A DNA stretch of 64,000 nucleotides from positions 62,001-126,000 of the forward strand of contig JBIQIY010000012.1 of the NCBI GenBank assembly GCA_044507775.1, in the 5' to 3' direction. This stretch comes from Chryseosolibacter sp044507775. GTDB lineage: Bacteria > Bacteroidota > Bacteroidia > Cytophagales > Cyclobacteriaceae. Under the pieces are notes generated by a model that was not told the DNA's origin, searched no databases, and saw nothing but the letters and a program-made list of their open reading frames with translations. The translations under genes were made by a program, and so were the position numbers. Positions 51,666 through 60,166 of this stretch are shown here, in pieces (positions within the stretch are counted from its first letter, which is position 1; the number at the start of each line of letters is the position of its first letter).

Positions 51666-52895
51666 ATGACATATCTCCGGAAACTGGCGTTTACCTATTT
51701 CATGATACTGCTACCGTTTGCAGTATTGGCTCAGGAAAAACCTGCCCTGAACTTCTTTACAAAAAAAGAAAAGGGCTTCGGCATAGTGACAGCAGACAGC
51801 ACGTATTCCCTGAAGTTTCAATTCCGAATGCAGAACCGCGCGGCCTTCGTATCGAAGGGACTCGACGACCTTGCCCCTGAGTCGTTCGAATTTCGTGTGA
51901 GGAGACTCCGACTGAAGTTTGAAGGATTTGCGTACGATCCCAAACTCACTTACTACATCCAGTTATCGTTCTCACGCGGTGATATGGATTGGAGTGTTCG
52001 CGACAATGGCATAAACAACGTGAGCCCCAACGTCGTGCGGGATGCCGTCATCTATTACAATCCAACTCCGAATCTAAAGCTTGGTTTTGGCCAGACCAAA
52101 CTTCCCGGAAACAGGCAACGGGTCGTGTCGTCGGGTGATCAGCAATTCGCCGACCGGTCACTCGTGAACGCCACCTTCAACATTGACCGCGATTTCGGAT
52201 TTTTCGCTCACCTCACGGGGAACCATATCAACCTCCGCGGGGCGATCACTTCCGGCGAAGGACGCAATTCACTGGGCTCGAATAACGGACTTGCCTACAC
52301 AGGAAGGATTGAGTACCTGCCCTTTGGAAAATTCACCGATGGCAACGACTACATCGAAGGCGATCTCATGCGCGAGCCGACGCCCAAGCTTTCACTGGCA
52401 AGCACGTTCAGTTACAACGACCAGGCTGTGCGCGACGCCGGTCAGCGCGGCGATGATCTGTTTGCGGCGCGCTCTATCCGGAACCTCGAGTTCGACGCCC
52501 TTTTGAAGTACAATGGATGGGCGTGGTATAACGAATATATGGAACGCACTTCGCCCGATCCCGTGACGCAGAATCCGGATGACGCCAGCATCCGCACAAT
52601 CTTCGCGGGAAGAGGATATCTTTCGCAGTTGAGTTATTTGTTTCACAACAACTTCGAGCTCGCAGGCCGGTATTCCGTGATCGAGCCTTTCGAACAATTG
52701 TATGACAACGCGGCCTATCCCGAACTAAACGAAAGAAGAACGCGTCAGATCGAGCTGGGTGTCACCAAGTATCTCGTGGGACATCGCGTGAAAATTCAGG
52801 CGAATGTGGTTCGGGGGAACTTTACCGACATGCGCAATGATTCAGACGACGGCGGTTTCTGGTCTGGTATCTTTCAGGTGGAGCTAGGAATTTAG
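51666..52895 (+). CDS. Phosphate-selective porin (OprP/OprO family)
   Basis: A 409-residue outer-membrane protein with a signal peptide (MTYLRKLAFTYFMILLPFAVLAQ). The barrel shows SYSLKFQFRMQNR-type strands, RRLRLKFEGFAYDPKLTYYIQLSFSRGD, VVRDAVIYYNPTPNLKLGFGQTKLPGNRQRVVSSG, and a C-terminal strand GGFWSGIFQVELGI. These are marks of the porin_O/P family, which in Pseudomonas forms phosphate-selective channels. Its position opposite pstS and the shared Pho-box-like repeat support a phosphate role. Immediately after the stop begins a word-repeat array. Confidence 0.88.
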   Translation: MTYLRKLAFTYFMILLPFAVLAQEKPALNFFTKKEKGFGIVTADSTYSLKFQFRMQNRAAFVSKGLDDLAPESFEFRVRRLRLKFEGFAYDPKLTYYIQLSFSRGDMDWSVRDNGINNVSPNVVRDAVIYYNPTPNLKLGFGQTKLPGNRQRVVSSGDQQFADRSLVNATFNIDRDFGFFAHLTGNHINLRGAITSGEGRNSLGSNNGLAYTGRIEYLPFGKFTDGNDYIEGDLMREPTPKLSLASTFSYNDQAVRDAGQRGDDLFAARSIRNLEFDALLKYNGWAWYNEYMERTSPDPVTQNPDDASIRTIFAGRGYLSQLSYLFHNNFELAGRYSVIEPFEQLYDNAAYPELNERRTRQIELGVTKYLVGHRVKIQANVVRGNFTDMRNDSDDGGFWSGIFQVELGI

Positions 52896-53220
52896 CGGCC
52901 ACAAAGACACGAAGGCACGAAGACACTAAATTTTCATTCGGATTCGGCTCATCCGCTAAACATATTTTTCGTGCCTTTGCGCCCCTCGTGGCAAAAAAAC
53001 TTAGTGTCTTAGCGCCTTCGTGTCTTCGTGCTTATCTGGCCCTTCGTGGCAAAAAAAAACTTAGTGGCTTCGTGCCTTGGTGTCTTCGTGCTCATCCGCC
53101 CTTCGTGGCAAAAAAAACTTAGTGGCTTCGTGCCTTGGTGTCTTGGTGCTCATATGCCGCTCGTGGCAAAAAAAAACTTAGTGGCTTCCTGCCCTAGTGT
53201 CTTCGTGCCCCTATTTATAT
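52896..53220. repeat. CACGAAG-word array with four tandem 58 bp units
   Basis: A left arm of cacgaagg/cacgaaga words (52901-52925) follows the porin stop. The rest is a run of the reverse-complement words organised as four units of 58-59 bp starting at 52986, 53044, 53103 and 53161. Each unit contains tcgtggc, an A-run of 7-9, cttagtg and cttcgtgcc. The array ends about 20 bases before the MBL hydrolase start. This is the gap of about 340 bp between these genes, and nothing else is seen in it. Confidence 0.85.
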
Positions 53221-53239
53221 TTCCTACCTTGACCCCGAT

Positions 53240-54082
53240 ATGTCGATGTTCGTTTGTTCGCTCAACTCGGGAAGCAATGCTAATTGCTACTATCTTGGAA
53301 ATCAGGATGAAGCAATTCTGGTCGACGGAGGCCTCTCCTGTCGCGAGACCGTGAAGCGCATGAAGCGTGTCGGGCTCTCCATGAAAAAAGTGAAAGCTAT
53401 CTTCGTCTCCCACGAGCACGGCGACCACATCCACGGCGTGCCGGGTATTTCAAAAAAATTCCAGATCCCCGTATACATCACCCCTCAGACGCTGAATAAC
53501 GGGCGCATAGAAATTCGCGACGACCTCGTTCGCACACTTCGCCCTCATGAACGCGTTGACGTGGGCTCTATTTCAACCACAGGTTTTCCTAAGTTGCATG
53601 ATGCCTGTGATCCTCAGAGCTTTATGGTTGAGTGCCAATCCGTAAAAGTCGGCGTCTTCACCGACATCGGCAGGCCCTGTGAAAATGTGGTACGCCACTT
53701 TCAGCAATGTCATGCCGCATTCCTGGAAGCCAACTATGATGAAGACATGCTGATGAACGGAAGTTACCCCTATCACCTGAAGAACAGAATCCGCGGAGAC
53801 TATGGGCACATGTCAAATGACCAGGCGCTTGCGTTGTTCATGCAACACCGCGGACCGCAGATGACGCACCTCTTTCTCTCCCACCTTTCCCGGGAGAACA
53901 ACTCACCGAAGATTGTCCGCAATGTTTTTGAACGCGTCGCGGGCAACACACAGATCATCATTGCTTCGCGCGACCGCGAAACACGGTTGTACCATATCCG
54001 CAATGCCGTAAACCGCATGCCCGTTCCATCCAAAGCAGAGATGCGGATGATCCGGCAACGCGTCCAGCTCTCGCTGTTTTAA
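53240..54082 (+). CDS. MBL-fold metallohydrolase (YycJ/WalJ-like)
   Basis: A 280-residue cytoplasmic metallo-beta-lactamase-fold protein. It shows LNSGSNANCYYLG, ILVDGGLSCRETVKRMKRVGL, the metal motif FVSHEHGDHIHGVPG (HxHxDH), FTDIGRP with the acid ligand, EANYDEDML and THLFLSHLSRENN. Such proteins resemble YycJ, linked to DNA processing or cell-wall homeostasis. The promoter must lie in or upstream of the A-rich 58 bp repeats, because only 20 bases separate them from the ATG. Confidence 0.85.
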   Translation: MSMFVCSLNSGSNANCYYLGNQDEAILVDGGLSCRETVKRMKRVGLSMKKVKAIFVSHEHGDHIHGVPGISKKFQIPVYITPQTLNNGRIEIRDDLVRTLRPHERVDVGSISTTGFPKLHDACDPQSFMVECQSVKVGVFTDIGRPCENVVRHFQQCHAAFLEANYDEDMLMNGSYPYHLKNRIRGDYGHMSNDQALALFMQHRGPQMTHLFLSHLSRENNSPKIVRNVFERVAGNTQIIIASRDRETRLYHIRNAVNRMPVPSKAEMRMIRQRVQLSLF

Positions 54083-54148
54083 ATCGCGCACCTGACCAGC
54101 GGGATTCGGCTTCCGCCGCCTGTGAAAAAGGCAACTACCAAATCGCTG

Positions 54149-54170
54149 TATCACTTGCCCTTAAGTGATA
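54149..54170. promoter_or_regulatory. Operator-like palindrome before the sugar-oxidation operon
   Basis: TATCACTT and AAGTGATA form a perfect 8 bp inverted repeat with a 6-base centre (gccctt). It lies 59 bases before the start of the Gfo/Idh gene, where a repressor of the GntR or LacI kind might bind. No regulator gene is adjacent. Confidence 0.45.
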
Positions 54171-54228
54171 TAACACCTACTTTAGTCGACCGCGGAGACC
54201 AGCGCGATAAACCTGAATCAAAAAACCC

Positions 54229-55599
54229 ATGAACGACTTCAACATCAACCGGCGCCGCTTCCTTCAGGGCGCGACCGCATCGCTTGCCCTTACATCTTTT
54301 GGCGCCAGCGGTCTGGACATGATCTATCCGCAGAAGGCACTACGAGTAGGATTGATTGGCGCGGGATGGTATGGCAAGAGCGACCTGTTTCGACTTATTC
54401 AGGTATCTCCCGTAGAAGTGGTCGCGCTGTGCGACGTAGACAAGAACATGTTGTCAGGCGCGGCTGCCATCGTTAAGCAGCGACAGAAATCCGGAAAGAC
54501 TCCGAAGTTGTACACCGACTACCGTAAACTTCTTTCGGAAAATGAACTCGACATCGTTCTCATCGGAACGCCCGACCACTGGCATGCGCTGCAGACAATA
54601 GACGCGCTCAAGGCGGGAGCAAACGTGTATGTTCAGAAACCAATAAGCGTGGACGTGATGGAAGGAGAAGCTATGGTTGCTGCGGCGCGCAAATACAACC
54701 GCGTCGTCCAGGTAGGCACGCAGCGCAAGAGCACACCGCATCTCATCGACGCCAAGAAAAATATTGTAGATGCCGGACTGCTCGGGAAAATTTCGCACGT
54801 AGAAATGTGCTGTTACTATCACATGCGCCACAATGGTCCGCTTACACCGCAGCCTGTTCCCGATTTTCTCGATTGGGAAATGTGGACCGGACCAGCACCC
54901 ATGCGCGCGTACGACGGACTTCCCCACACGAGATGGTGGAGAACATTTATGGAATATGGAAACGGGATCACCGGTGACATGTGCATCCACATGTTCGATA
55001 CAGTGCGCTGGATGCTCAACCTCGGATGGCCCAAACGGATCACATCAACGGGTGGGATATATGTACAGAAAGAAGGCAAATCAAATATCTCGGATACGCA
55101 GAATGTTGTCTTCGAATACGACGATCTCAACTGCGTCTGGCAACACCGCACATGGGGAACACCCGCCGATCCGGAATACCCGTGGGCCTTCGTGCTCTAC
55201 GGCGAGAAAGGAACCCTGCGCGGAAGCACTATGAAATGTGATTTTACTCCCGTTGGAGATGGACCGAAGATCCATAAAGACGTCGTCTATGAGAAGGAAA
55301 AATATCCGGAAGATCTCACCGAAGACAGGATCGAACTGAACGCGGCGCCTGCAACGCGCCTGCATATGCTCGACTTCCTGAAAGCCATCGCTGAGAAAGG
55401 AAGACCCGTCGCCGACATTGAAGCGGGTCACATCTCCACTGCAAGCTGCATTCTGGCAAATATTTCCATGCAACTCGGTGGCCGGCAGCTCGTCTATGAT
55501 CCAAAAAACCGCCAGGTAGTAAACGATGCAGAGGCCACTAAGCTGCTGCAGCGAGATTACCGGAATCCATGGATTCACCCCGATGTCAATAAAGTGTAA
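54229..55599 (+). CDS. Tat-exported Gfo/Idh/MocA-family oxidoreductase
   Basis: A 456-residue protein with a Tat signal (NRRRFLQGATASLALTSFG). The dinucleotide-binding motif is canonical, LRVGLIGAGWYGKSDL (about residues 37-52), followed by VVALCDVDKNML, IVLIGTPDHWHALQTIDALKAG and the catalytic NVYVQKPISV. The C-terminal half has HMRHNGPLTPQP and DWEMWTGPAP, features of the periplasmic group. It should use a bound NAD(P) to oxidise or reduce a sugar at one carbon. It is the first gene of a close cluster: the next gene begins 5 bases after its stop. Confidence 0.87.
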   Translation: MNDFNINRRRFLQGATASLALTSFGASGLDMIYPQKALRVGLIGAGWYGKSDLFRLIQVSPVEVVALCDVDKNMLSGAAAIVKQRQKSGKTPKLYTDYRKLLSENELDIVLIGTPDHWHALQTIDALKAGANVYVQKPISVDVMEGEAMVAAARKYNRVVQVGTQRKSTPHLIDAKKNIVDAGLLGKISHVEMCCYYHMRHNGPLTPQPVPDFLDWEMWTGPAPMRAYDGLPHTRWWRTFMEYGNGITGDMCIHMFDTVRWMLNLGWPKRITSTGGIYVQKEGKSNISDTQNVVFEYDDLNCVWQHRTWGTPADPEYPWAFVLYGEKGTLRGSTMKCDFTPVGDGPKIHKDVVYEKEKYPEDLTEDRIELNAAPATRLHMLDFLKAIAEKGRPVADIEAGHISTASCILANISMQLGGRQLVYDPKNRQVVNDAEATKLLQRDYRNPWIHPDVNKV

Positions 55600-55604
55600 G
55601 AGGA

Positions 55605-58241
55605 ATGTCTGAAAGGTCCGTTGCCCAGGAGCGCGCATTGAGCTGTTGGAAAGAGAATGTATTAAATTGGTTGAACAGGAAGCTATCACTGGCGTTACTC
55701 CTCACGGCGGCGCTCTTATATGGTTGCAACACCCTCGAATCATCAGCAGATGCTGCCGACGGGCCGTCGCCGGAACTCGAACCGGAAGATGAGCTGAAAA
55801 CTTTCCAGATAGCGGATGGGCTCACCATTCAACTCGTCGCCTCGGAGCCTCTGGTGGAAGATCCTGTCGTGAGCACGTTCGATGAAGATGGGCGGTTGTG
55901 GGTTGTCGAAATGCGCTCGTATATGCCCAACATGGAAGGTGATGGTGAGCGTGAACCAATCGGGCGGATATCCGTTCTCGAAGATCGCGATGGCGACGGG
56001 ACGATGGATGTCAGTTCCATCTACATGGACAGCCTGGTGATGCCGCGCGCGCTGGCGATCGTCGGCGATGGTGTCCTCGTGGTGGCAAACGAATCACTTT
56101 GGCTCACCAAAGACCTCGACGGCGACCTTCGCGCCGATACCCGCACGCTCATCGATTCCACGTACGCAGGCAGCACGCTGCCGGAACATTCGGGCAACGG
56201 CCTGTGGCGCGGGGTAGACAACTGGTACTACAACGCGAAATCACGGCTGCGCTACCGGTTCCTGGACGGTGGGTGGGTGCGCGACAGCACCGAGTTCCGC
56301 GGACAATGGGGCATCAGCCATGACGACGCGGGCAGGTTGTACTACAACTACAACTGGTCGCAGCTCCACGCCGACCTCGTACCGCCCAACTATCTCACGC
56401 GCAACAGGAATCATACTCCGGTATCCGGTATCGACGTCGGACTCACCCTGGAGAAACGAGTTTATCCCATCCGTGCCACTCCTGCCGTAAATCGGGGATA
56501 TATTCCCGGTATTCTGGATGAGGAAAGCAAACTCAAAGAATTTACGGCGGCATGTTCTCCTTTCGTCTACCGCGGCACAGCCCTGCCGAAAGAATATTAC
56601 GGGGATGTGTTTGTGTGCGAGCCTTCCGGCAACCTTATCAAGCGAAATGTGATCACAAGCGATGGCCTCTACCTCGCTGCACACGATCCTCACCCCGGAA
56701 GAGAGTTCATGGCGTCGACAGATGAACGCTTTCGACCCGTACATCTCGCGCAAGGTCCGGACGGCGCCCTTTACGTCGTAGATATGTACCGAGGACTCAT
56801 CCAGCACAAAGCGTATGTGACTCCCTACCTGCGCGATCAAACCTTGTCGAGGAAACTCGTTCTTCCCATCCACCGCGGCAGGATCTGGCGCGTGGTACCA
56901 AAATCATGGAAGCCGGGCAATCAACCGAAGCTGTCGCAGATGACTTCGGAGGAACTTGTCGATATCCTCTCGAACCCGGATGGATGGTATCGTGATATGG
57001 CACAGCGCCTCCTCGTAGAACGGCAGGACAGCAAGGCGGTTCAACCCCTCACCCGACTGGCGCTCACGAGTCAGAACCATCTGGCGAGGTTTCATGCGCT
57101 GTGGACACTCGAAGGACTTCATTCCCTCGATAGTGAGATGCTGTTTACGTTGCTCAAGGACACGGATGCACGGGTAGCTTCGACGGCGCTGCGGTTGCTG
57201 GAGCCCCTTGCGAAATCAGATGCCGACGTTCGAAGAAAACTCCAGCATGTTCTGCCCACACGCTGGGAACAGGGGCCGATGCAGGTAGTTCTGCAAACCG
57301 CGCTAACGGCGGCGGTCCTCGACCGCGATTTCTCGGAAGATCTGCTTCTGCGCATAGCTACCCGGTATGATACCTCTGCGCTGATGCGCGATGCGATCGT
57401 CAGCAGCATACAGAACGACGAATTTCTTTTCCTCGAGAAACTCCTCGCCGCTCCGGCCTGGCAGCAACAAAAACCTGCGCGAGAAATATTCCTTGAGACG
57501 CTTGTCAGCTCCGTCGTGAGAAAACGCAACCCCGCCGAACTTCAAAAACTATTGGCCAAGCTCAACGTTAGCGCGCAGTCTTTTGGCTGGCAGGAGAAAA
57601 CCATCCTCATCGGGATGTCGATTCAGGGTTTTGGCGGAAAGGTTGCGCCCCTCCGGCTGAATGCGGAACCCCCTATCCTCAAAAGGAAAGATCTCAGTCT
57701 TCCCCAGTCACAGCTGGATGGCATCGCGGCGCTTTTCGACTGGCCGGGATCCGTGGCGCGTGACACCGCGAGAGGAATCGCGCTGAACGAAAAGGAGAAA
57801 GAGCGCTTTGCGCTGGGAAGGAAGTTCTACCTGAGCTCATGCTCGGGATGTCACGGCAACGACGGTGCGGGACTGAATCGCTTTGCTCCTCCGTTGCGCG
57901 GATCGGAGTTTGTAACCGGCGACGAAAACCGCCTTGCGCTCATCGTTCTGCACGGCCTGGAAGGTCCTATTGAAGTTGCCGGAAAGCGATACGCTGAACC
58001 GGATATCCTTCCCGTCATGCCCGGCCACTCAACGCTGGACGACGGTACGCTCTCGGCCATACTTACCTACATCCGCAATGAGTGGGGCAATCGCGCCGGC
58101 GCCGTCAGCGGGCGCACCCTCGGCGGGATCCGCATCAGCAACCAGGGCCGCGTACTTCCGTGGACTCCGGAAGAATTGGAAAAGCATGTGGCGAAAATGA
58201 AAGCAGACGAAGAGGCGAAGACGGGCAACCCGGGAAAATGA
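55605..58241 (+). CDS. Lipoprotein: dehydrogenase-like propeller, HEAT-like repeats and C-terminal cytochrome c
   Basis: An 878-residue lipoprotein with the lipobox LYGC (Cys41) after a long N-terminal leader; a later TTG start would shorten it. A propeller of the membrane-bound dehydrogenase type covers about 65-430 (FQIADGLTIQLVASEPLVEDPV, DEDGRLWVVEMRSYMP, GPDGALYVVDMYRGLIQH). HEAT-like helices follow (about 440-640), then a cytochrome c with CSGCH at 746-750 and likely ligand in VMPGHSTLDDGT. This is a shorter relative of the protein at 36097-39501. It follows the Gfo/Idh gene by 5 bases, and may receive electrons from its reaction; that is inference. Confidence 0.86.
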   Translation: MSERSVAQERALSCWKENVLNWLNRKLSLALLLTAALLYGCNTLESSADAADGPSPELEPEDELKTFQIADGLTIQLVASEPLVEDPVVSTFDEDGRLWVVEMRSYMPNMEGDGEREPIGRISVLEDRDGDGTMDVSSIYMDSLVMPRALAIVGDGVLVVANESLWLTKDLDGDLRADTRTLIDSTYAGSTLPEHSGNGLWRGVDNWYYNAKSRLRYRFLDGGWVRDSTEFRGQWGISHDDAGRLYYNYNWSQLHADLVPPNYLTRNRNHTPVSGIDVGLTLEKRVYPIRATPAVNRGYIPGILDEESKLKEFTAACSPFVYRGTALPKEYYGDVFVCEPSGNLIKRNVITSDGLYLAAHDPHPGREFMASTDERFRPVHLAQGPDGALYVVDMYRGLIQHKAYVTPYLRDQTLSRKLVLPIHRGRIWRVVPKSWKPGNQPKLSQMTSEELVDILSNPDGWYRDMAQRLLVERQDSKAVQPLTRLALTSQNHLARFHALWTLEGLHSLDSEMLFTLLKDTDARVASTALRLLEPLAKSDADVRRKLQHVLPTRWEQGPMQVVLQTALTAAVLDRDFSEDLLLRIATRYDTSALMRDAIVSSIQNDEFLFLEKLLAAPAWQQQKPAREIFLETLVSSVVRKRNPAELQKLLAKLNVSAQSFGWQEKTILIGMSIQGFGGKVAPLRLNAEPPILKRKDLSLPQSQLDGIAALFDWPGSVARDTARGIALNEKEKERFALGRKFYLSSCSGCHGNDGAGLNRFAPPLRGSEFVTGDENRLALIVLHGLEGPIEVAGKRYAEPDILPVMPGHSTLDDGTLSAILTYIRNEWGNRAGAVSGRTLGGIRISNQGRVLPWTPEELEKHVAKMKADEEAKTGNPGK

Positions 58242-58301
58242 TCGGACGCTGCCCGTGTATTCAGCTTCACATTACCGCAGAATTGAAGTAACTTCAGCAC
58301 T

Positions 58302-59360
58302 ATGAACCGGCGCCATTTTCTTCAACAAACTTCGTGTGCGGCGATGGCTGCTCCCTTCCTGCACATTCCGGATTTCCTGAAGGATACCAGTATGGGCATC
58401 GTCGTCCACTCCTATGCGAGCCGCTGGAACTCAAAAACAGAAAGTAAAAAGTATCCGGGCTTCCGCGACGCGACGGACCTGCTCGACCATTGCCATTCGA
58501 TCGGAGCCGGAGGTATCCAGGTGGTTGTCCGCAACTGGACTTCCGACTTTGCAAAAAAAGTAAGAGACCGCCGTGAGAAACTGGACCTGTTTCTCGAGGG
58601 GTCAATAAGCCTCCCCGCGGATGCGGATGATGTGGCGCGATTCGAGAAAGATATTATCGCGGCGCGGGAAGCCGGTGCAACGATCGTCAGGACCGTTTGT
58701 CTCAACGGACGCCGCTATGAAAACTTTCACTCACTGGACGAATACCTCGTCTTCGCAGAGAAATCAAAAGCCTCGCTTCAACTCGCGGAACGCGTCGTGC
58801 GCAAACATAAGATCCGGTTGGCGGTCGAGAATCACAAGGACTGGCGGGCGCCAGAGCTCGCCGACATTCTCGGAAAACTTGGAAGCGAGTGGGTCGGCGC
58901 TACCCTGGATTTTGGAAACAACGTCGCGCTCATTGAGGACCCGATGGATGTCGTGAATACCCTGGCCCCTTTCGCATTTTCAACGCATGTTAAGGACATG
59001 GGCGTACGAGAGTACGACGAAGGCTTCCTGCTCTCAGAAGTTCCCCTTGGTGATGGGGTCCTGGATCTGAAACAGATGTTCGAAGTCTGCCGGAAGCATC
59101 GTCCCGATATACATTTCAATCTCGAAATGATCACACGCGACCCGCTTAAGATACCATGTTTACAAAACAACTTCTGGGAAACTTTTCCGGCAGCCGAGCC
59201 TGAGGAACTGGCAAGCGCACTGCGGCTTGTCAGGCAGCATCCATTCAGACCAGCGCTGCCCGTGGTATCGACTTTGGACGCCGAAGCACGGCTGGAAGCG
59301 GAAGAACAAAATGTTCTCGCATCGCTTCAATACAGTAAAACAGATCTCGGGATGGATTGA
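58302..59360 (+). CDS. Tat-exported sugar phosphate isomerase/epimerase-like TIM barrel
   Basis: A 352-residue protein with a Tat-type start (MNRRHFLQQTSCAAMAAPFL). The xylose-isomerase-like TIM barrel is seen in GIVVHSYASRW, FRDATDLLDHCHSIGAGGIQV, LAVENHKDWRAPELADIL, WVGATLDFGNNVALIEDPMDVV and FAFSTHVKDMGV; the E, D, H and E residues that bind the divalent metal are in these segments and IHFNLEMITRD. The substrate is probably a sugar derivative rather than a phosphate, since it appears to be exported. It lies 60 bases after the cytochrome c gene and 29 bases before the SDR start. Confidence 0.83.
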   Translation: MNRRHFLQQTSCAAMAAPFLHIPDFLKDTSMGIVVHSYASRWNSKTESKKYPGFRDATDLLDHCHSIGAGGIQVVVRNWTSDFAKKVRDRREKLDLFLEGSISLPADADDVARFEKDIIAAREAGATIVRTVCLNGRRYENFHSLDEYLVFAEKSKASLQLAERVVRKHKIRLAVENHKDWRAPELADILGKLGSEWVGATLDFGNNVALIEDPMDVVNTLAPFAFSTHVKDMGVREYDEGFLLSEVPLGDGVLDLKQMFEVCRKHRPDIHFNLEMITRDPLKIPCLQNNFWETFPAAEPEELASALRLVRQHPFRPALPVVSTLDAEARLEAEEQNVLASLQYSKTDLGMD

Positions 59361-59389
59361 CCGCCCGCTCACTATCTCTTAAACCTACC

Positions 59390-60166
59390 ATGAAACTTCC
59401 CGGCATTAAACAATTCGATCTCAGCGGAAAGGCCGCCGTCATAACAGGAGGATCCAAAGGACTGGGCCTGGCAATGGCCGCGGGACTTGCGTCCGCGGGC
59501 GCCGGTGTGATGCTCATAAACCGCAACGCGGAAGAGGGCATTATCGCCGCGCAGCAACTCACCGCAGACTTTGGCGTGAAAGCGCTGTCTTTCGGAGCGG
59601 ACATAACGGACGGGCAACAGGTCGAAGCCATGGCCCGGGTCGCCCTTGACGCTTTTGGACAAATCGATATCCTCATCAACAGCGCAGGAATAAACATCCG
59701 CGGGCCCATCGACGAAGTCACGCCGGAGGATTTCAACAAGGTAATGGATGTAAACGTGAACGGCACCTGGCTTTGCTGCCGCGCGGTCGTCCCGCACATG
59801 AAGGAACGCAAGAGCGGAAAGATCATCAACCTCGCCAGCACGCTCGGGCTTGTCGGCGTGCCAAACCGCACACCTTATGCGTCCAGTAAGGGAGCCGTTG
59901 TGCAGATGACGCGGGCGCTGGCACTGGAGCTGGCTCCGTACAATATCAATGTCAATGCACTCTGCCCGGGACCGTTTCTCACGGAGATGAACCTCCCCAT
60001 CGCGGATACGGACGACGGGAAAAAGTTCATACTCGGAGCCACTGCGCTCGGCCGATGGGCGGAACTGAGAGAAATTCAGGGCGCCGCCATTTTCCTGGCG
60101 AGCGATGCGTGTAGCTACATGGTGGGATCCATGCTTACGGTGGATGGCGGCTGGACGGCCCGCTGA
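59390..60166 (+). CDS. Short-chain dehydrogenase/reductase (gluconate 5-dehydrogenase-like)
   Basis: A TTG 59357 is in frame and overlaps the previous gene; ATG 59390 is chosen. The 258-residue cytoplasmic enzyme has the NAD(P) loop ITGGSKGLGLAMAAGLASAG, NSAGIN, the catalytic set N-S-Y-K with ASTLG and PYASSKGAV, and CPGPFLTEMN. It is close to gluconate 5-dehydrogenase and 3-oxoacyl-reductase members. Facing a GntP-type permease (stop-to-stop with no spacer), it may reduce or oxidise an imported keto-sugar acid. Cofactor preference is not determined. Confidence 0.85.
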   Translation: MKLPGIKQFDLSGKAAVITGGSKGLGLAMAAGLASAGAGVMLINRNAEEGIIAAQQLTADFGVKALSFGADITDGQQVEAMARVALDAFGQIDILINSAGINIRGPIDEVTPEDFNKVMDVNVNGTWLCCRAVVPHMKERKSGKIINLASTLGLVGVPNRTPYASSKGAVVQMTRALALELAPYNINVNALCPGPFLTEMNLPIADTDDGKKFILGATALGRWAELREIQGAAIFLASDACSYMVGSMLTVDGGWTAR

